From Chryseobacterium daecheongense (GTDB taxonomy: Bacteria; Bacteroidota; Bacteroidia; Flavobacteriales; Weeksellaceae): a stretch of 64,000 nt of DNA. The notes under the pieces were generated by a model, which saw only the letters and a program-made list of their open reading frames with translations, was not told the DNA's origin and searched no databases. Below, piece after piece: positions 34,729-44,294 of this stretch. Position numbers and translations under genes: made by a program. The stretch lies in NCBI RefSeq assembly GCF_003729955.1, contig NZ_RJTX01000001.1, positions 1,240,001 to 1,304,000 of the forward strand, read 5' to 3'. Each line of letters starts with the position of its first letter. Position 1 is the stretch's first letter.

Positions 34729-34775
34729 TGTCATTCTGAACAAAATGAAATGAAGCGTAGAATCTAAACATTTAT
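34729..34775. repeat. GTCATTCTGAA-type intergenic element
   Basis: TGTCATTCTGAAC...GAAGCGTAGAATCT, a form of the ATTCTGAAC/AAGAATCT motif. A copy with inverted arms occurs at 44815-44920. The rest of 34776-34875 shows no gene. Confidence 0.5.
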
Positions 34776-34875
34776 ATTCAGCCACTGCGATTCCCGCTAT
34801 ATTAGAAATTAAAACAGTAATGTTTTGTTTGGAAATATATTATTACAGCCTCTAAAAAATCGAAAGAAGTAATTT

Positions 34876-35400
34876 TTATTTACTTCTTTTGTTTTCAAAT
34901 TCTTTTAGCTTTCGTTTCATAAATTCAATTTCATTTTTCTGTGTTTCAAGTATATTTTTTTGCAATTGTATCAGTTCGGGATCGGTAAGCCTTGCTTTTT
35001 CAGACATCAACACTGCTGCTGCATGGTGCGGGATCATTCCTTTTACAAACTGTTGATCACCCACATTTATTTGTTTTCTAATACCAACCCAAGATAAAAT
35101 ACCAATGGCCAGGGATAGTGTAATGATTACCCAATTGATTTTTTTATTTTGATACATTCCTTTCATTATCAGCAGTTCAATAATCAACATTACCGACACC
35201 ATCAGCAAAGTCATGTAAAAATTATTGATGTTCGGGATCAGATTATTCAATCCGTCAATCATAGCATACATAATGAAATACATGGCTATGAACATTGCAA
35301 CAGCCATTGCAATAAAACGTTTGTACATTGCTAAAGAATGTTGTTTCCCACTATGTTCTTCATTTGTATGGGTATCTTGCATTTTGTGTTGATTTTCCAT
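34876..35400 (-). CDS. DUF305 protein with N-terminal membrane helices
   Basis: 174 residues. A short His-rich cytoplasmic or periplasmic start (ENQHKMQDTHTNEEHSGKQH) precedes three hydrophobic helices (about 29-47, 59-79 and 89-107). The DUF305 core follows: GDQQFVKGMIPHHAAAVLMSEKA, quoted up to its conserved HH pair, then TQKNEIEFMKRKL. DUF305 proteins are often encoded near copper resistance genes and the paired histidines may bind metal, but no copper genes are adjacent. Monocistronic, with a strong terminator separating hemL. Confidence 0.82.
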   Translation of the reverse strand: MENQHKMQDTHTNEEHSGKQHSLAMYKRFIAMAVAMFIAMYFIMYAMIDGLNNLIPNINNFYMTLLMVSVMLIIELLIMKGMYQNKKINWVIITLSLAIGILSWVGIRKQINVGDQQFVKGMIPHHAAAVLMSEKARLTDPELIQLQKNILETQKNEIEFMKRKLKEFENKRSK

Positions 35401-35486
35401 ATCAGTAGCTTTTTAATTGTTATTAAGAGTTTCTTGTACACCGAACCAAATAAGCATTTGAGAACCGTAATTTTATGATCTAACAA

Positions 35487-35515
35487 AAAAGGATGAAGCA
35501 AAGCCTCATCCTTTT
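35487..35515 (-). terminator. Terminator of hemL
   Basis: Ten-bp stem AAAAGGATGA/TCATCCTTTT, 9 bases after the hemL stop, with A/T runs on both sides so it could act in both directions. Confidence 0.85.
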
Positions 35516-35524
35516 TATTTTATA

Positions 35525-36808
35525 TTAAGAATATTCAAATTTTCTTACCGCTTCCAGCGTCATATCAATTTCTTTATCCTTGATTGCATCACTGATGAAA
35601 TAGGTTTCATATCCGCTTGGTGGAAGATAAACCCCATTGTTCAGCATTTGATGGAAAAAATTATTGAATAATGAATGGTTCGCTTCCTGAGCTTCGTCAA
35701 AATTAGAAACTCTGTTGATATGGAAGAAAACAGACATCATAGAACCTTTTCTATTGATTTTATGGGCAATTCCTTTTTCATTAAGAATCTTTCCGATTTC
35801 GAAGTCCAAAGTTTCTGTTGTTTTATTGAGCCTGTTGAAGAAATCACTATCATTTTTAATGATCTGAAGGGTTTTTAAACCGGCTCTCATGGCCAATGGA
35901 TTCCCACTTAATGTTCCGGCCTGATAAACTCCTCCTTTCGGAGCCAGATGATCCATAATTTCATTTCTTCCTGCAAAAGCTCCCACTGGTAAACCTCCGC
36001 CGATTACCTTTCCATACGTTACCAGATCCGCCTTCACGCTGAAAAGTTCCTGAGCACCTCCAAACGCCAGTCTGAAACCGGTCATTACCTCATCAAAAAT
36101 TAATAATGTTCCGTTTTCATCACAGATTTTTCTTAAGTTTTGCAAAAAATTGTTTTCCGGAAGAACACAGCCCATATTTCCGGCAACAGGTTCAATAATT
36201 ACTGCTGCAATTTCTCCCTGATTGTGGCGAAATAAATCTTCTACCTGCTCAAAATCATTATAACGGGCTAAAAGCGTATCCTTTGCAGTACCCTGAGTAA
36301 CTCCCGGAGAATTCGGGTTACCGAAAGTAGCGGCGCCACTTCCCGCTTTGATTAAAAATGAATCTGAATGTCCATGATAACACCCTTCAAACTTGATAAT
36401 CTTATCTCTTCCGGTGAATCCTCTAGCCAATCTGATCGCACTCATGCAAGCTTCCGTTCCCGAAGAAACCATTCTGATCTGATCAATATTCGGAACATTT
36501 TCCGTGATGAATTTAGCAATTTCCGTTTCCAGTTCTGTGGGAGCTCCGAAAGAAAAGCCTTTTTCAGCCTGGATCTTCAGTTCTTCCAATACTTCAGGAT
36601 GAGTATGCCCTAAAATAGCAGGTCCCCATGAATTAATATAGTCTATGTAGGTATTGTCATCCGCATCGGTAAGGTAAGCTCCTTTTGCAGATTTCATGAA
36701 AACAGGAACACCTCCCACTGATTTGAATGCACGAACCGGCGAATTTACTCCTCCTGGAATGTATTTATAAGCCTCTTCAAATAAAGCCGAACTTCTTTGG
36801 TATCTCAT
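35525..36808 (-). CDS. hemL: Glutamate-1-semialdehyde 2,1-aminomutase
   Basis: 427 residues, class III aminotransferase fold. Converts glutamate-1-semialdehyde to 5-aminolevulinate in the C5 route of heme biosynthesis, in the cytoplasm. The PLP lysine lies in [19 protein letters not shown]; cofactor-pocket blocks are [25 protein letters not shown] and FDEVMTGFR. Length and the N-terminus [22 protein letters not shown] are typical, so the start is secure. No other heme gene is next to it. Confidence 0.96.
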   Translation of the reverse strand: MRYQRSSALFEEAYKYIPGGVNSPVRAFKSVGGVPVFMKSAKGAYLTDADDNTYIDYINSWGPAILGHTHPEVLEELKIQAEKGFSFGAPTELETEIAKFITENVPNIDQIRMVSSGTEACMSAIRLARGFTGRDKIIKFEGCYHGHSDSFLIKAGSGAATFGNPNSPGVTQGTAKDTLLARYNDFEQVEDLFRHNQGEIAAVIIEPVAGNMGCVLPENNFLQNLRKICDENGTLLIFDEVMTGFRLAFGGAQELFSVKADLVTYGKVIGGGLPVGAFAGRNEIMDHLAPKGGVYQAGTLSGNPLAMRAGLKTLQIIKNDSDFFNRLNKTTETLDFEIGKILNEKGIAHKINRKGSMMSVFFHINRVSNFDEAQEANHSLFNNFFHQMLNNGVYLPPSGYETYFISDAIKDKEIDMTLEAVRKFEYS

Positions 36809-36827
36809 ATATCTAGTTGTAAATTAA

Positions 36828-36888
36828 TAGTTGCTTGTTTCTAGTTAGGTTCACAAAACTGAAAACCAATACCAGCAACAAGCAACTA
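36828..36888. repeat. Intergenic inverted repeat
   Basis: Perfect 12-bp inverted repeat TAGTTGCTTGTT (36828-36839) and its complement (36877-36888) around a 37-base loop, between hemL and the glucosaminidase gene. No T run follows, so a terminator role is uncertain; REP-like. Confidence 0.55.
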
Positions 36889-36901
36889 AAAACAAAATTA
36901 A

Positions 36902-37963
36902 TTAGTTTCTTGGTTTTTTATCTATTAAATAAATCAACTGTCCTGTGGATGGCTTTTGTCCTTCATCCATTCTGTTTTTAGCATATAATTTATTCAATTT
37001 GATTCCGAATTTTTGAGCAATATCATGCATATCTTCCCCAGCTTCAGCCTTGTAAGTAGGCTTGTTTCCATCGGAATTTTTAGATTCAAGGAAAACGATA
37101 TCGTTCTTGTGTAAAACATCTGTTTCCAGCTCATTCCATTTCATCAGTTTACTTTCACTGATCTTGAATTTATTGGCAATAAACTGAACATTGGTATCTT
37201 CAGGAATGATAATGTATTTCAACCCTTCATTCGGGTGACTTTTAATCAGGATAGAATTAAGAATTTCCGCTTTTGTTTTAATCTTCTCCACTCTTTTTTG
37301 CTGTTGAGCATAAGAAGTCTGCTTGTAAGGAACATTAACGGTTACCGGATCTTTTTTGGTGACTTTAGAGGGTTCCAGCTGAGCCATAAAAGATCTGTCA
37401 TCCTTTAAATCAGGATACATTCTAAGAACCGCATACAATACTTCCTTGGAATTGGTATTATCGAATTCGTATAATTTATATCTTTCAATTTTACCGATTA
37501 GGATAGAAGCATAGCGCGGATTGGTAGCATATCCCGCTTTTTTAAGTCCATAAGCCCACGCTTTGTAATCCTTCATATCAAGGTTGAAAAGATTCGCATA
37601 ATATTTTCTGGTGGTTAAAAAGATGGAGTGATCTTCATAGGATTGTCTCGGATCATCGTACACACGGAAACACTCATTGGGAGCATCATCAGTGTGTTTC
37701 ATGGTTCTGCCGGTCCAGTTTTCCTTACATTTGATCCCGAAATGGTTTTTACCTTCCTGAGCCAGTCTGCTCTGCCCGCCTCCGGTTTCTAGAAGCCCCT
37801 GAGCAAGAGTAATAGAAGCAGGAATCTTATATTTTTCCATTTCTTCTACGGCATATTGAGCAAATTTCTGGATGTATTGATCTTCAGTAGCCCAGGTCTG
37901 AGCTGAGAATTTTGATAAAACTAAAAGGCTTATAAGCAAGAAAAGTCTTTTCATGTTTTTCAA
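36902..37963 (-). CDS. Exported N-acetylglucosaminidase with LysM domains
   Basis: 353 residues. A signal peptide (ending KFSAQ, residue 21) is followed by a GH73/FlgJ-like catalytic domain (about 28-170) with Glu59 in LAQGLLETGGGQS as the acid catalyst and the conserved KNHFGIKC block. Two LysM peptidoglycan-binding modules follow: YIIIPEDTNVQFIANKF near 240-290 and YKAEAGEDMHDIAQKFGI near 305-350. It should cut the glycan strands of peptidoglycan during growth or division. It starts 6 bases after the upstream PLP enzyme gene. Confidence 0.9.
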   Translation of the reverse strand: MKNMKRLFLLISLLVLSKFSAQTWATEDQYIQKFAQYAVEEMEKYKIPASITLAQGLLETGGGQSRLAQEGKNHFGIKCKENWTGRTMKHTDDAPNECFRVYDDPRQSYEDHSIFLTTRKYYANLFNLDMKDYKAWAYGLKKAGYATNPRYASILIGKIERYKLYEFDNTNSKEVLYAVLRMYPDLKDDRSFMAQLEPSKVTKKDPVTVNVPYKQTSYAQQQKRVEKIKTKAEILNSILIKSHPNEGLKYIIIPEDTNVQFIANKFKISESKLMKWNELETDVLHKNDIVFLESKNSDGNKPTYKAEAGEDMHDIAQKFGIKLNKLYAKNRMDEGQKPSTGQLIYLIDKKPRN

Positions 37964-37969
37964 TTTTAC

Positions 37970-38872
37970 TTATATAATTAAATTTCTGTTCTGTTTTTTC
38001 AAAAGCAAATTAGCCCCTTCAATCCCTTGTAAACCTCCGGTATGAAAGCACAAAATTTTGCTGTTTTCAGGAAAATACCCTTCATCGATCAGTTCAAAAA
38101 CTTTCTGCATCATCTTCCCTGTATAAATGGGTTCCAAAGGAATCCCGTATTTCACTTTAAAATCATTGATAAAACGGATGTTTTCATCTTTTATTTTACC
38201 ATAACCTCCAAAACTTGAATCTATTAGATTAAAGTTTTTCTTTAAGGTTAATTCCAAGATTTTGTTCTCCAAAGAAGAATCTCCTACTACTGCACAACCT
38301 ATAACTTTCTGATTCTCTTCACAAAATTTTGAAATCCCCGCAATGGTACCACCGGTTCCAACTGCTGTGCAAAGATAATCAAAATCTTTTGTTTCGTCAT
38401 TCAGCATCATTTTCACACCTTCTACGGCCTCTTCATTGGTACCACCTTCCGGTATAATCAGTGCATCCGGATATTCTTTTTGAAGAGCTTCTGTCAACTT
38501 TTCTTTATCCCGGTATACTTCGCGGCTTATGAATCTGAAATTCATTCCATTACCTGAGGCGAAAACCAATGTTGGATTTTCCTGCCATTTATGTTCCAGC
38601 TCTTCTCCTCTGATGATTCCCAAAGTTGGAATTTTCAATAGTTTTCCTACCGCAGAAACTGCTGCAATATGATTGGAGTAGGCTCCTCCAAAAGTAATTA
38701 AGCAGGGATTTCGATGATTTTCATCTACATAATGGTTCACATTATAAAAAAGCTTCCAATATTTGTTTCCCGAAATCAGGGGATGAATAAGGTCTTCCCT
38801 TTTCATAAAGAGCTTCACTTTTTTCCTTAATGGAATTTCAATGATGGGAATATGGACTTCCGGAAGTTTCAT
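37970..38872 (-). CDS. ACC deaminase / D-cysteine desulfhydrase family PLP enzyme
   Basis: 300-residue fold-type II PLP enzyme. Lys37 in ISGNKYWKL forms the Schiff base; FGGAYSNHIAA and the GTGGTIAGI loop hold the cofactor. Family members degrade D-cysteine or 1-aminocyclopropane-1-carboxylate, and the sequence alone does not decide between them; D-cysteine desulfhydrase activity is more common in bacteria. Cytoplasmic. It precedes the glucosaminidase gene by 6 bases. It is divergent from the gene at 38933 with a 60-base gap. Confidence 0.85.
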   Translation of the reverse strand: MKLPEVHIPIIEIPLRKKVKLFMKREDLIHPLISGNKYWKLFYNVNHYVDENHRNPCLITFGGAYSNHIAAVSAVGKLLKIPTLGIIRGEELEHKWQENPTLVFASGNGMNFRFISREVYRDKEKLTEALQKEYPDALIIPEGGTNEEAVEGVKMMLNDETKDFDYLCTAVGTGGTIAGISKFCEENQKVIGCAVVGDSSLENKILELTLKKNFNLIDSSFGGYGKIKDENIRFINDFKVKYGIPLEPIYTGKMMQKVFELIDEGYFPENSKILCFHTGGLQGIEGANLLLKKQNRNLII

Positions 38873-38932
38873 CGATGCAAATTTCCTGAATTTATTTTAA
38901 TAAATTAGTTAAACAAAACTTAAAAGATCATC

Positions 38933-39544
38933 ATGAAAAAAACGGCCACTCTATTTTTATCTGCTTTGTTCGTTATTATTTTCTCAGCAGTAATACTCTA
39001 TGCTTTTTTAGGTGACCTTTTCACTCCCCGTTCTGAATTTGATATTACTGATAAACAAAATGACAAGATCGTCCACATGTTTAACACGCAAATTGAAAAA
39101 CAAATCGAAGATCATACCCAAAGCACAATGCATCCGGGGTATATTCCTGAAAGCAGGCAAAATACCACCAGTTATTTAAAAACCATCCGAAGCATCGAAA
39201 GCTATTCCCGCTATGGAGTGAAATCTACCCAGCCGAGAAATTATCTTGAACTGAACATTACTTTCAATAACGGAACTACTGCTGAAAAAGTCTACACAGG
39301 ACACCCCTGTTCCGGATATATGGATCCCTGCTTATTAATGAAAGTGGAAATGAAAAACGGAAAAGCGGTGAAAATTTTCACCAACGGGCAGGAAAAGAAA
39401 GGCTCTCCCGAATGGATTATCCCGGATCTGAATGTATTGATTGAAAAAGCTATTTCTTATGATATCCAGCGTAACCATGATAACTATTTCCCACCGTCGA
39501 AAACACAGAAAGATTTTGATAAGGAATGGGAAGATCAGCAATAA
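38933..39544 (+). CDS. Unknown protein with one N-terminal membrane helix
   Basis: 203 residues. Residues 5-27 form a hydrophobic helix (ATLFLSALFVIIFSAVILY) that may anchor the protein with its body in the periplasm. The rest contains YLELNITFNNGTTAEKVYTGHPCSGYMDPC, mentioned in part because it has two cysteines that could form a disulfide, and a polar C-terminus. No family recognised. Its stop is only 3 bases from the stop of the convergent gene at 39548, with no terminator between. Confidence 0.6.
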   Translation: MKKTATLFLSALFVIIFSAVILYAFLGDLFTPRSEFDITDKQNDKIVHMFNTQIEKQIEDHTQSTMHPGYIPESRQNTTSYLKTIRSIESYSRYGVKSTQPRNYLELNITFNNGTTAEKVYTGHPCSGYMDPCLLMKVEMKNGKAVKIFTNGQEKKGSPEWIIPDLNVLIEKAISYDIQRNHDNYFPPSKTQKDFDKEWEDQQ

Positions 39545-39547
39545 GGA

Positions 39548-39883
39548 TTAAGAATTACCTAAGTATTTCCAGAAACTCCAGAATTTCCTTTTTTGAAGAT
39601 AGGTCAGGTCTCTTTCCATCGCATAGGCTTCCCTTTCAAACGAAATGTACCGGTATGCCATAAAGCTGTCCTTTAGCCTGAAAAACCAGTAATAATATTC
39701 GATTACATAAAAGATATAGAAGAAGATAACCAGTAATTCCAATTGTTGCCTTAAATGAATTTTTTCGTGATTGATAAGTATTTTATTTTCCTTATCTTCG
39801 GGTTTCCTAATGAAGATAAAGGGAAAGAGAGCAATGCCGTTAATTTTAAGTTTTTTTAATGGCTTTTGGCATACAATTATCAT
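39548..39883 (-). CDS. Small membrane-associated protein with HExxH motif
   Basis: 111 residues. Contains INHEKIHLRQQLEL, a HExxH zinc-binding motif at about 39-43, followed by a hydrophobic helix (VIFFYIFYVIEYYYWFF) and a conserved-looking SFEREAYAMER in which a Glu could be a third ligand. This resembles the catalytic segment of membrane metallopeptidases such as M56/BlaR1, but the protein is far shorter. Family not firmly identified; could be a minimal peptidase or a non-catalytic relative. An exact -7 element (39890-39897) lies very close to its start, so the mRNA may be nearly leaderless. Confidence 0.55.
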   Translation of the reverse strand: MIIVCQKPLKKLKINGIALFPFIFIRKPEDKENKILINHEKIHLRQQLELLVIFFYIFYVIEYYYWFFRLKDSFMAYRYISFEREAYAMERDLTYLQKRKFWSFWKYLGNS

Positions 39884-39918
39884 AATAACAAATATAAAAT
39901 TTTTTGAGCAAGATTTAA

Positions 39919-40104
<186 letters not shown>

Positions 40105-40150
40105 AATGAAATCACTGGTTCGCAAATTCTCTAATGTAAATATAAGTGTA

Positions 40151-40681
40151 ATGAGCAAAAAATATATTTTTATTTTGTTAGCCTCGGCTGCCTTAAGTTT
40201 AACGTCATGTAGTCCTTTCCAAGTGCGTTCAGACTATGCCGAAACTGCCAACTTCAATTCTTATAAAACCTATAAACTGAGAATTGATGATCTGAAGCTG
40301 AATGATATTGATAAAGACAGAGTATTGAATGAATTGTCAAGACAATTGCAAAGTAAAGGTCTTGCTTCGGGTGAGAATCCGGACCTGATCATTAATGTAA
40401 AAGCTAATCATAAAAAAGTAACCGATATCACTACCAACTCTCCTTACGGAATGTGGGGATGGGGTGGCCCGTTCGGTTGGGGTGTAGGAGTAAACAGAAC
40501 ATGGAGCAGCAATTATAATGAGGGTGCTTTGATTATTGACCTTATCGACGCCAGAACCAATAAATTGGTTTGGCAGGGAATCGGAAGCGGAATTTCCGTA
40601 GATTCGCCGAAAGCTAAACAGAGACAAATCCCTGAAATTGTGGCAGAGATCATGGCTAATTATCCTCCACAAAGAAAATAG
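40151..40681 (+). CDS. DUF4136 lipoprotein
   Basis: 176 residues from ATG 40151, which gives an ideal lipoprotein signal (SKKYIFILLASAALSLTSC, Cys20). ATG 40106, one base after the DUF5522 stop, is the alternative and would add 15 residues. The body matches DUF4136: DYAETANFNSYKTYKL, LNELSRQLQSKGL, PDLIINVKAN, LIIDLIDARTNKLVWQGIGSG and a C-terminal IPEIVAEIMANYPP. A Gly/Trp-rich loop (MWGWGGPFGWG) is present in the middle. Such lipoproteins are periplasmic or outer-membrane bound with unknown function. Confidence 0.82.
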   Translation: MSKKYIFILLASAALSLTSCSPFQVRSDYAETANFNSYKTYKLRIDDLKLNDIDKDRVLNELSRQLQSKGLASGENPDLIINVKANHKKVTDITTNSPYGMWGWGGPFGWGVGVNRTWSSNYNEGALIIDLIDARTNKLVWQGIGSGISVDSPKAKQRQIPEIVAEIMANYPPQRK

Positions 40682-40705
40682 TTAACAGAAATAATCAGAT
40701 ATATG

Positions 40706-40736
40706 AAAAGTCAATACATTGTAAGTATTGACTTTT
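40706..40736 (+). terminator. Terminator after the DUF4136 gene
   Basis: 12-bp stem AAAAGTCAATAC/GTATTGACTTTT followed by a T run. Downstream, 11-bp direct repeats AATTATGAGCC occur at 40740-40750 and 40752-40762. Confidence 0.85.
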
Positions 40737-40866
40737 TTTAATTATGAGCCCAATTATGAGCCTTAATGGCTTAGTTCAAAATTCAATGCATCACATTTCA
40801 AAATTAACAGTGTCTTAATTTTTCATTCATAAAAATGTAGTATTCTTACGGAAAATTATATTCTAT

Positions 40867-42417
40867 ATGAAAAAAATTATTCTTTCCCTTTTAATAGGTG
40901 GTTTAACCTATGCACAGGCTCCTGCCGGTTATTATAATTCGGCTAACGGATTGTCGGGTGCAGCTCTTAAGACTGCTTTAAGCAACATCATCACCAACGG
41001 ACATCAGGACAAAGGCTATAGTGGACTTTGGACAGGATACAAAACAACCGACATTGATAAAAATTATGAAAATGACGGATCTATTTTAGACATCTATTCT
41101 GAAAATCCATCGGGAACGGATCCTTATAAATATACTCCCGGAACCAACCAGTGTGGAACATATTCCGTGGAAGGTAACTGTTATAACCGGGAGCATATCG
41201 TTCCTCAAAGCTTATTCAACGAAGCGGCGCCTATGGTTTCGGACATTCATTTTATCCGTGCTACCGATGGCAAAGTTAATGGAATGAGATCCAATTATCC
41301 TTTCGGGAAAGTGGGAACGGCTACTTTTACTTCTAAAAACGGATCAAAGCTTGGAAACTCCGTTTCTTCGGGATATTCCGGGACGGTTTTTGAACCGATT
41401 GATGCATTTAAGGGAGATGTGGCACGTATGATCTTTTATTTTGTGACCCGTTATCAAAGTAAGCTTTCTACATTTACTACCGGAAATATGTTGGGAAATT
41501 CAACATTCCCGGGATTACAAACGTGGGAACTGAATGTTTTGCTGGCTTGGCATAATCAAGATCCGGTTTCTCAGGCAGAGATCAACAGAAATAATGCTTC
41601 TTATACTTTCCAGGGAAACAGAAACCCTTTTATTGATAATCCTAATTATGTAAATCTTATTTGGGGTTCAGGGTCAGGATCAGGAACTACAGATCCGGGA
41701 ACAACCAATCCGCCTACGAATTGTGGAAATGAAACATTTGAAACAATTCCTTCCGCCAGCTCTTCAAGCTATTTAACAAGAACATGGACCAATGGAGGTG
41801 TGACCTGGACAGCAACTGATGCAAGAACAGATCAAACGATTTCTACGAAGGCGATCACGGTGAGAGACGGCTCATTACAATCGAATACATTAAGCAATGG
41901 AATCAGTTCTTTAACGGTAACTACCCAATTGAAGTTTACGGGAAGTAACGGAACGTTGAATCTTCAGGTAAACGGAACAACGGTAGGAACCATTCCTTAT
42001 AGTGCAACTGCCGCTACAACTACCATCAATAATATTAATGTTTCAGGAAATGTGGTGATAAGCTTAGTGAATACGGTATCAGGAAACAGAGTGGCTATTG
42101 ACAATGTAAGCTGGACCTGCTATTCATCAACAGCAAAACAAAGCAATACAGCTGTTGCAACATCTTCAGAAGCAGCTGTAAAAGAAACAGAAGGTTTACA
42201 AATTTCCCCGAATCCAATCTCTGATCAGGAGATCTTTGTAAAAGGAAATACAGAAAATATAAAAAAGGCTGAAATATACAATTTACAGGGAAAGGTGATG
42301 CAGACTATTGATAATCCTTTTAAGAACAGCAGAAACTCAATTAAGATTAAAAATTTGGAACAGGGAGTCTACCTTCTGAAGCTGGATCAGTCTACTTTGA
42401 AATTTATCGTTAAGTAA
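40867..42417 (+). CDS. Secreted endonuclease I-family nuclease with T9SS sorting domain
   Basis: 516 residues. Signal peptide (ending LTYAQ), then an endonuclease I (NucM/EndA) domain with the catalytic NREHIVPQSLFN (His in EHIVP) and SDIHFIRATDGKVNGMRSNYPFG, quoted in part, followed by RMIFYFVTRYQ. After a Gly/Ser/Thr linker near 272-285 comes a jelly-roll domain (about 290-420). A type A T9SS sorting domain closes it (ISPNPISDQEIFVKG ... LEQGVYLLKLDQSTLKFIVK). It should be secreted through the outer membrane to degrade extracellular DNA or RNA. Confidence 0.92.
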   Translation: MKKIILSLLIGGLTYAQAPAGYYNSANGLSGAALKTALSNIITNGHQDKGYSGLWTGYKTTDIDKNYENDGSILDIYSENPSGTDPYKYTPGTNQCGTYSVEGNCYNREHIVPQSLFNEAAPMVSDIHFIRATDGKVNGMRSNYPFGKVGTATFTSKNGSKLGNSVSSGYSGTVFEPIDAFKGDVARMIFYFVTRYQSKLSTFTTGNMLGNSTFPGLQTWELNVLLAWHNQDPVSQAEINRNNASYTFQGNRNPFIDNPNYVNLIWGSGSGSGTTDPGTTNPPTNCGNETFETIPSASSSSYLTRTWTNGGVTWTATDARTDQTISTKAITVRDGSLQSNTLSNGISSLTVTTQLKFTGSNGTLNLQVNGTTVGTIPYSATAATTTINNINVSGNVVISLVNTVSGNRVAIDNVSWTCYSSTAKQSNTAVATSSEAAVKETEGLQISPNPISDQEIFVKGNTENIKKAEIYNLQGKVMQTIDNPFKNSRNSIKIKNLEQGVYLLKLDQSTLKFIVK

Positions 42418-42434
42418 GAAACAATTTTATACAT

Positions 42435-42463
42435 AAAAAAGACCGCAAATTGCGGTCTTTTTT
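42435..42463. terminator. Bidirectional terminator
   Basis: Stem AAAAAAGACCGCA/TGCGGTCTTTTTT with a very short loop between the convergent nuclease and CCC-motif genes. Confidence 0.88.
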
Positions 42464-42479
42464 TATCATTATGGAAAAA

Positions 42480-42800
42480 TTATTTCCCCATATTTTTGAT
42501 CTGCTCCATCTGTTCCATATAAGCAGCCCAACCTCCAGTTGAAATCACATAGATAAACCAGATTAAACTCAATACCCCAATCACAAGACCTATGATACAT
42601 AAAATACGTCCTGTTTTAAGGTTGTTATAGTCTGTATATTGACCGGGATTGGCTAGGTATAAGGCATTGTCTTTGTTATAAAGGTTCATCCCGATCAATC
42701 CGCAGATGACCCCGATAATCCCATTACAGCAGCAGCTTCCTAAAATAGCAACAATTCCAAGAATTAATACCGTTGTTGCGTTTGGCAATTTTTGATTCAT
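42480..42800 (-). CDS. CCC-motif membrane protein
   Basis: 106 residues. Two transmembrane regions (about 10-37 and 68-90) and the name-giving Cys-Cys-Cys in ILGSCCCNGIIGVICGLIGM. Between them is a short polar loop (NLYNKDNALYLANPGQYTDYNN). Such proteins are found next to DUF2752 proteins in Bacteroidota, as here, 16 bases downstream of one. The shared role is not known; the pairing suggests a small membrane complex. Confidence 0.75.
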   Translation of the reverse strand: MNQKLPNATTVLILGIVAILGSCCCNGIIGVICGLIGMNLYNKDNALYLANPGQYTDYNNLKTGRILCIIGLVIGVLSLIWFIYVISTGGWAAYMEQMEQIKNMGK

Positions 42801-42816
42801 AGTTTATAATTTTAAT

Positions 42817-43110
42817 TTAATGTGTCTGCAAATAAAAGTGTTTATAAAAATAGGAAAATACCATTATAATTGAGTTAATAATGGCTAAAAAAACAATAAT
42901 ATTTCCATAATTCCTTTTTCTATCGATAAAACTTACCCCTACCATCATTAGAAAAAGAAGCAAAGTATACACTGCCGGAAACATATGAAAAGCCTCAGAG
43001 AATTTCCCTTCAAAAACCAATACTATTGCTCGCTGTGTGCCACATCCGAAGCATTCGATCCCTAAGAATTTTTTGCTTGGACACGGAAGCATGAAGTCTT
43101 CAATTTTCAT
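42817..43110 (-). CDS. DUF2752 membrane protein
   Basis: 97 residues. Starts MKIEDFMLPCPSKKFLGIECFGCG, part of the DUF2752 core CPSKKFLGIECFGCGTQRA with its CP and GCG motifs. Two hydrophobic helices follow (about 44-60 and 70-88). Upstream of and co-directional with the CCC-motif gene. The cysteines may bind metal or a cofactor. No experimentally known function. Confidence 0.8.
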   Translation of the reverse strand: MKIEDFMLPCPSKKFLGIECFGCGTQRAIVLVFEGKFSEAFHMFPAVYTLLLFLMMVGVSFIDRKRNYGNIIVFLAIINSIIMVFSYFYKHFYLQTH

Positions 43111-43140
43111 GGGTATAGTTTTTTCAAATATTTCATAAAA

Positions 43141-44193
43141 TTAAGAAGAAATTTTCGCTCTCAGGTATTGATGCGGAAAAAAGCATTCTTCTTTCATTTC
43201 AAATGATCCCTGAACAGCAATATAAGGATTTCTTAAAATCTCTCTCGCAATAAAAATAAGATCTGCATCTCCTTTTTGTAAAATCTCTTCTGCCTGTTCC
43301 ACTTTCGTAATTAATCCCACTGTTCCGGTTTTCACCTGTGCCTGATTTCTTACCTCTGAGGAAAACGGAACCTGATAGCCTTCATACACCGGAATTTTTG
43401 CGCCATGAATATTTCCGCCACTGGAAACATCCACTAAATCTACGTGATGATCTTTTAAAATTTTAGCCAGTTTCACACTATCTTCTACATTCCAACCGTT
43501 TTCTGCATATTCCGTTCCTGAAATCCTTACAAAAAGGGCTGTATTCTCATTCAATTCTTCATTGACGGCATCTACAATTTCCAGTAAGAAACGAGCCCTG
43601 TTCTCAAAACTCCCTCCATATTCATCTGTCCTGATATTGGACAAAGGAGATAAAAACTGATGAACCAAATATCCATGGGCTCCATGAATTTCAATAACAT
43701 CAAAACCAGCATTCACCGCTCTTCTTGCGGCATCTTTAAAATACTGAACCAGATTTCTAATCTCTCCAACAGTGAGCGCATGAGGAATTCTTTCAGTCGG
43801 ATGATACGGAATAGAACTTGGTGCAATGGTTTCCCATCCTTCTTCTATGGGAATCTGAATATTATTCCATGTAGAACCTTTTCTGCCTGCATGAGCCAAC
43901 TGGATTCCTACTTTGCTTTCCGAATTTTTGTGAATAAATTCCACGATCTTTTGTAAGGCAAGAGCCTGTTCGTCATTCCAGATTCCCATACAATGATTGG
44001 TGATTCTTCCACGAGGCTCTACCCCCGTAGCTTCTACCATGATCAATCCTGTACCTCCTTGCGAACGGCTTCCGTAATGCACAAAATGAAAATCATTGGC
44101 TATCCCGTTTTCACAGGAATACATACACATTGGTGACATGACCCATCTGTTTCTGATCTCTACATTTCTGAATTGTATTGGAGTATATAACAT
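43141..44193 (-). CDS. Old Yellow Enzyme (NADH:flavin oxidoreductase, NamA/YqjM-like)
   Basis: 350-residue FMN TIM barrel. N-terminal MSPMCMYSCENG carries the Cys and Tyr characteristic of the thermophilic-like YqjM class. The substrate histidine pair is in VIEIHGAHGYLVHQF. FMN-binding blocks are GIQLAHAGRKGS and DLIFIAREILRNP. It reduces activated alkenes such as enones, probably as a detoxification enzyme in the cytoplasm. Starts 30 bases after the DUF2752 gene region on the same strand in the reverse order, so it may lead that transcript. Confidence 0.9.
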   Translation of the reverse strand: MLYTPIQFRNVEIRNRWVMSPMCMYSCENGIANDFHFVHYGSRSQGGTGLIMVEATGVEPRGRITNHCMGIWNDEQALALQKIVEFIHKNSESKVGIQLAHAGRKGSTWNNIQIPIEEGWETIAPSSIPYHPTERIPHALTVGEIRNLVQYFKDAARRAVNAGFDVIEIHGAHGYLVHQFLSPLSNIRTDEYGGSFENRARFLLEIVDAVNEELNENTALFVRISGTEYAENGWNVEDSVKLAKILKDHHVDLVDVSSGGNIHGAKIPVYEGYQVPFSSEVRNQAQVKTGTVGLITKVEQAEEILQKGDADLIFIAREILRNPYIAVQGSFEMKEECFFPHQYLRAKISS

Positions 44194-44294
44194 GTTTGAA
44201 CTTTTTGAATTTCAGTTGAAAAGAAGAATAAAAACTATTTGCCCACCTGATGAAAAAGAGCTAATTTTATCCCCCTTTTTTAGTCTCACAATAT

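Noticed and set aside
40740..40762. 11-bp direct repeats AATTATGAGCC as an attachment site
   Set aside because: The copies are one base apart with no integrase or element between or next to them; probably a local slippage duplication.
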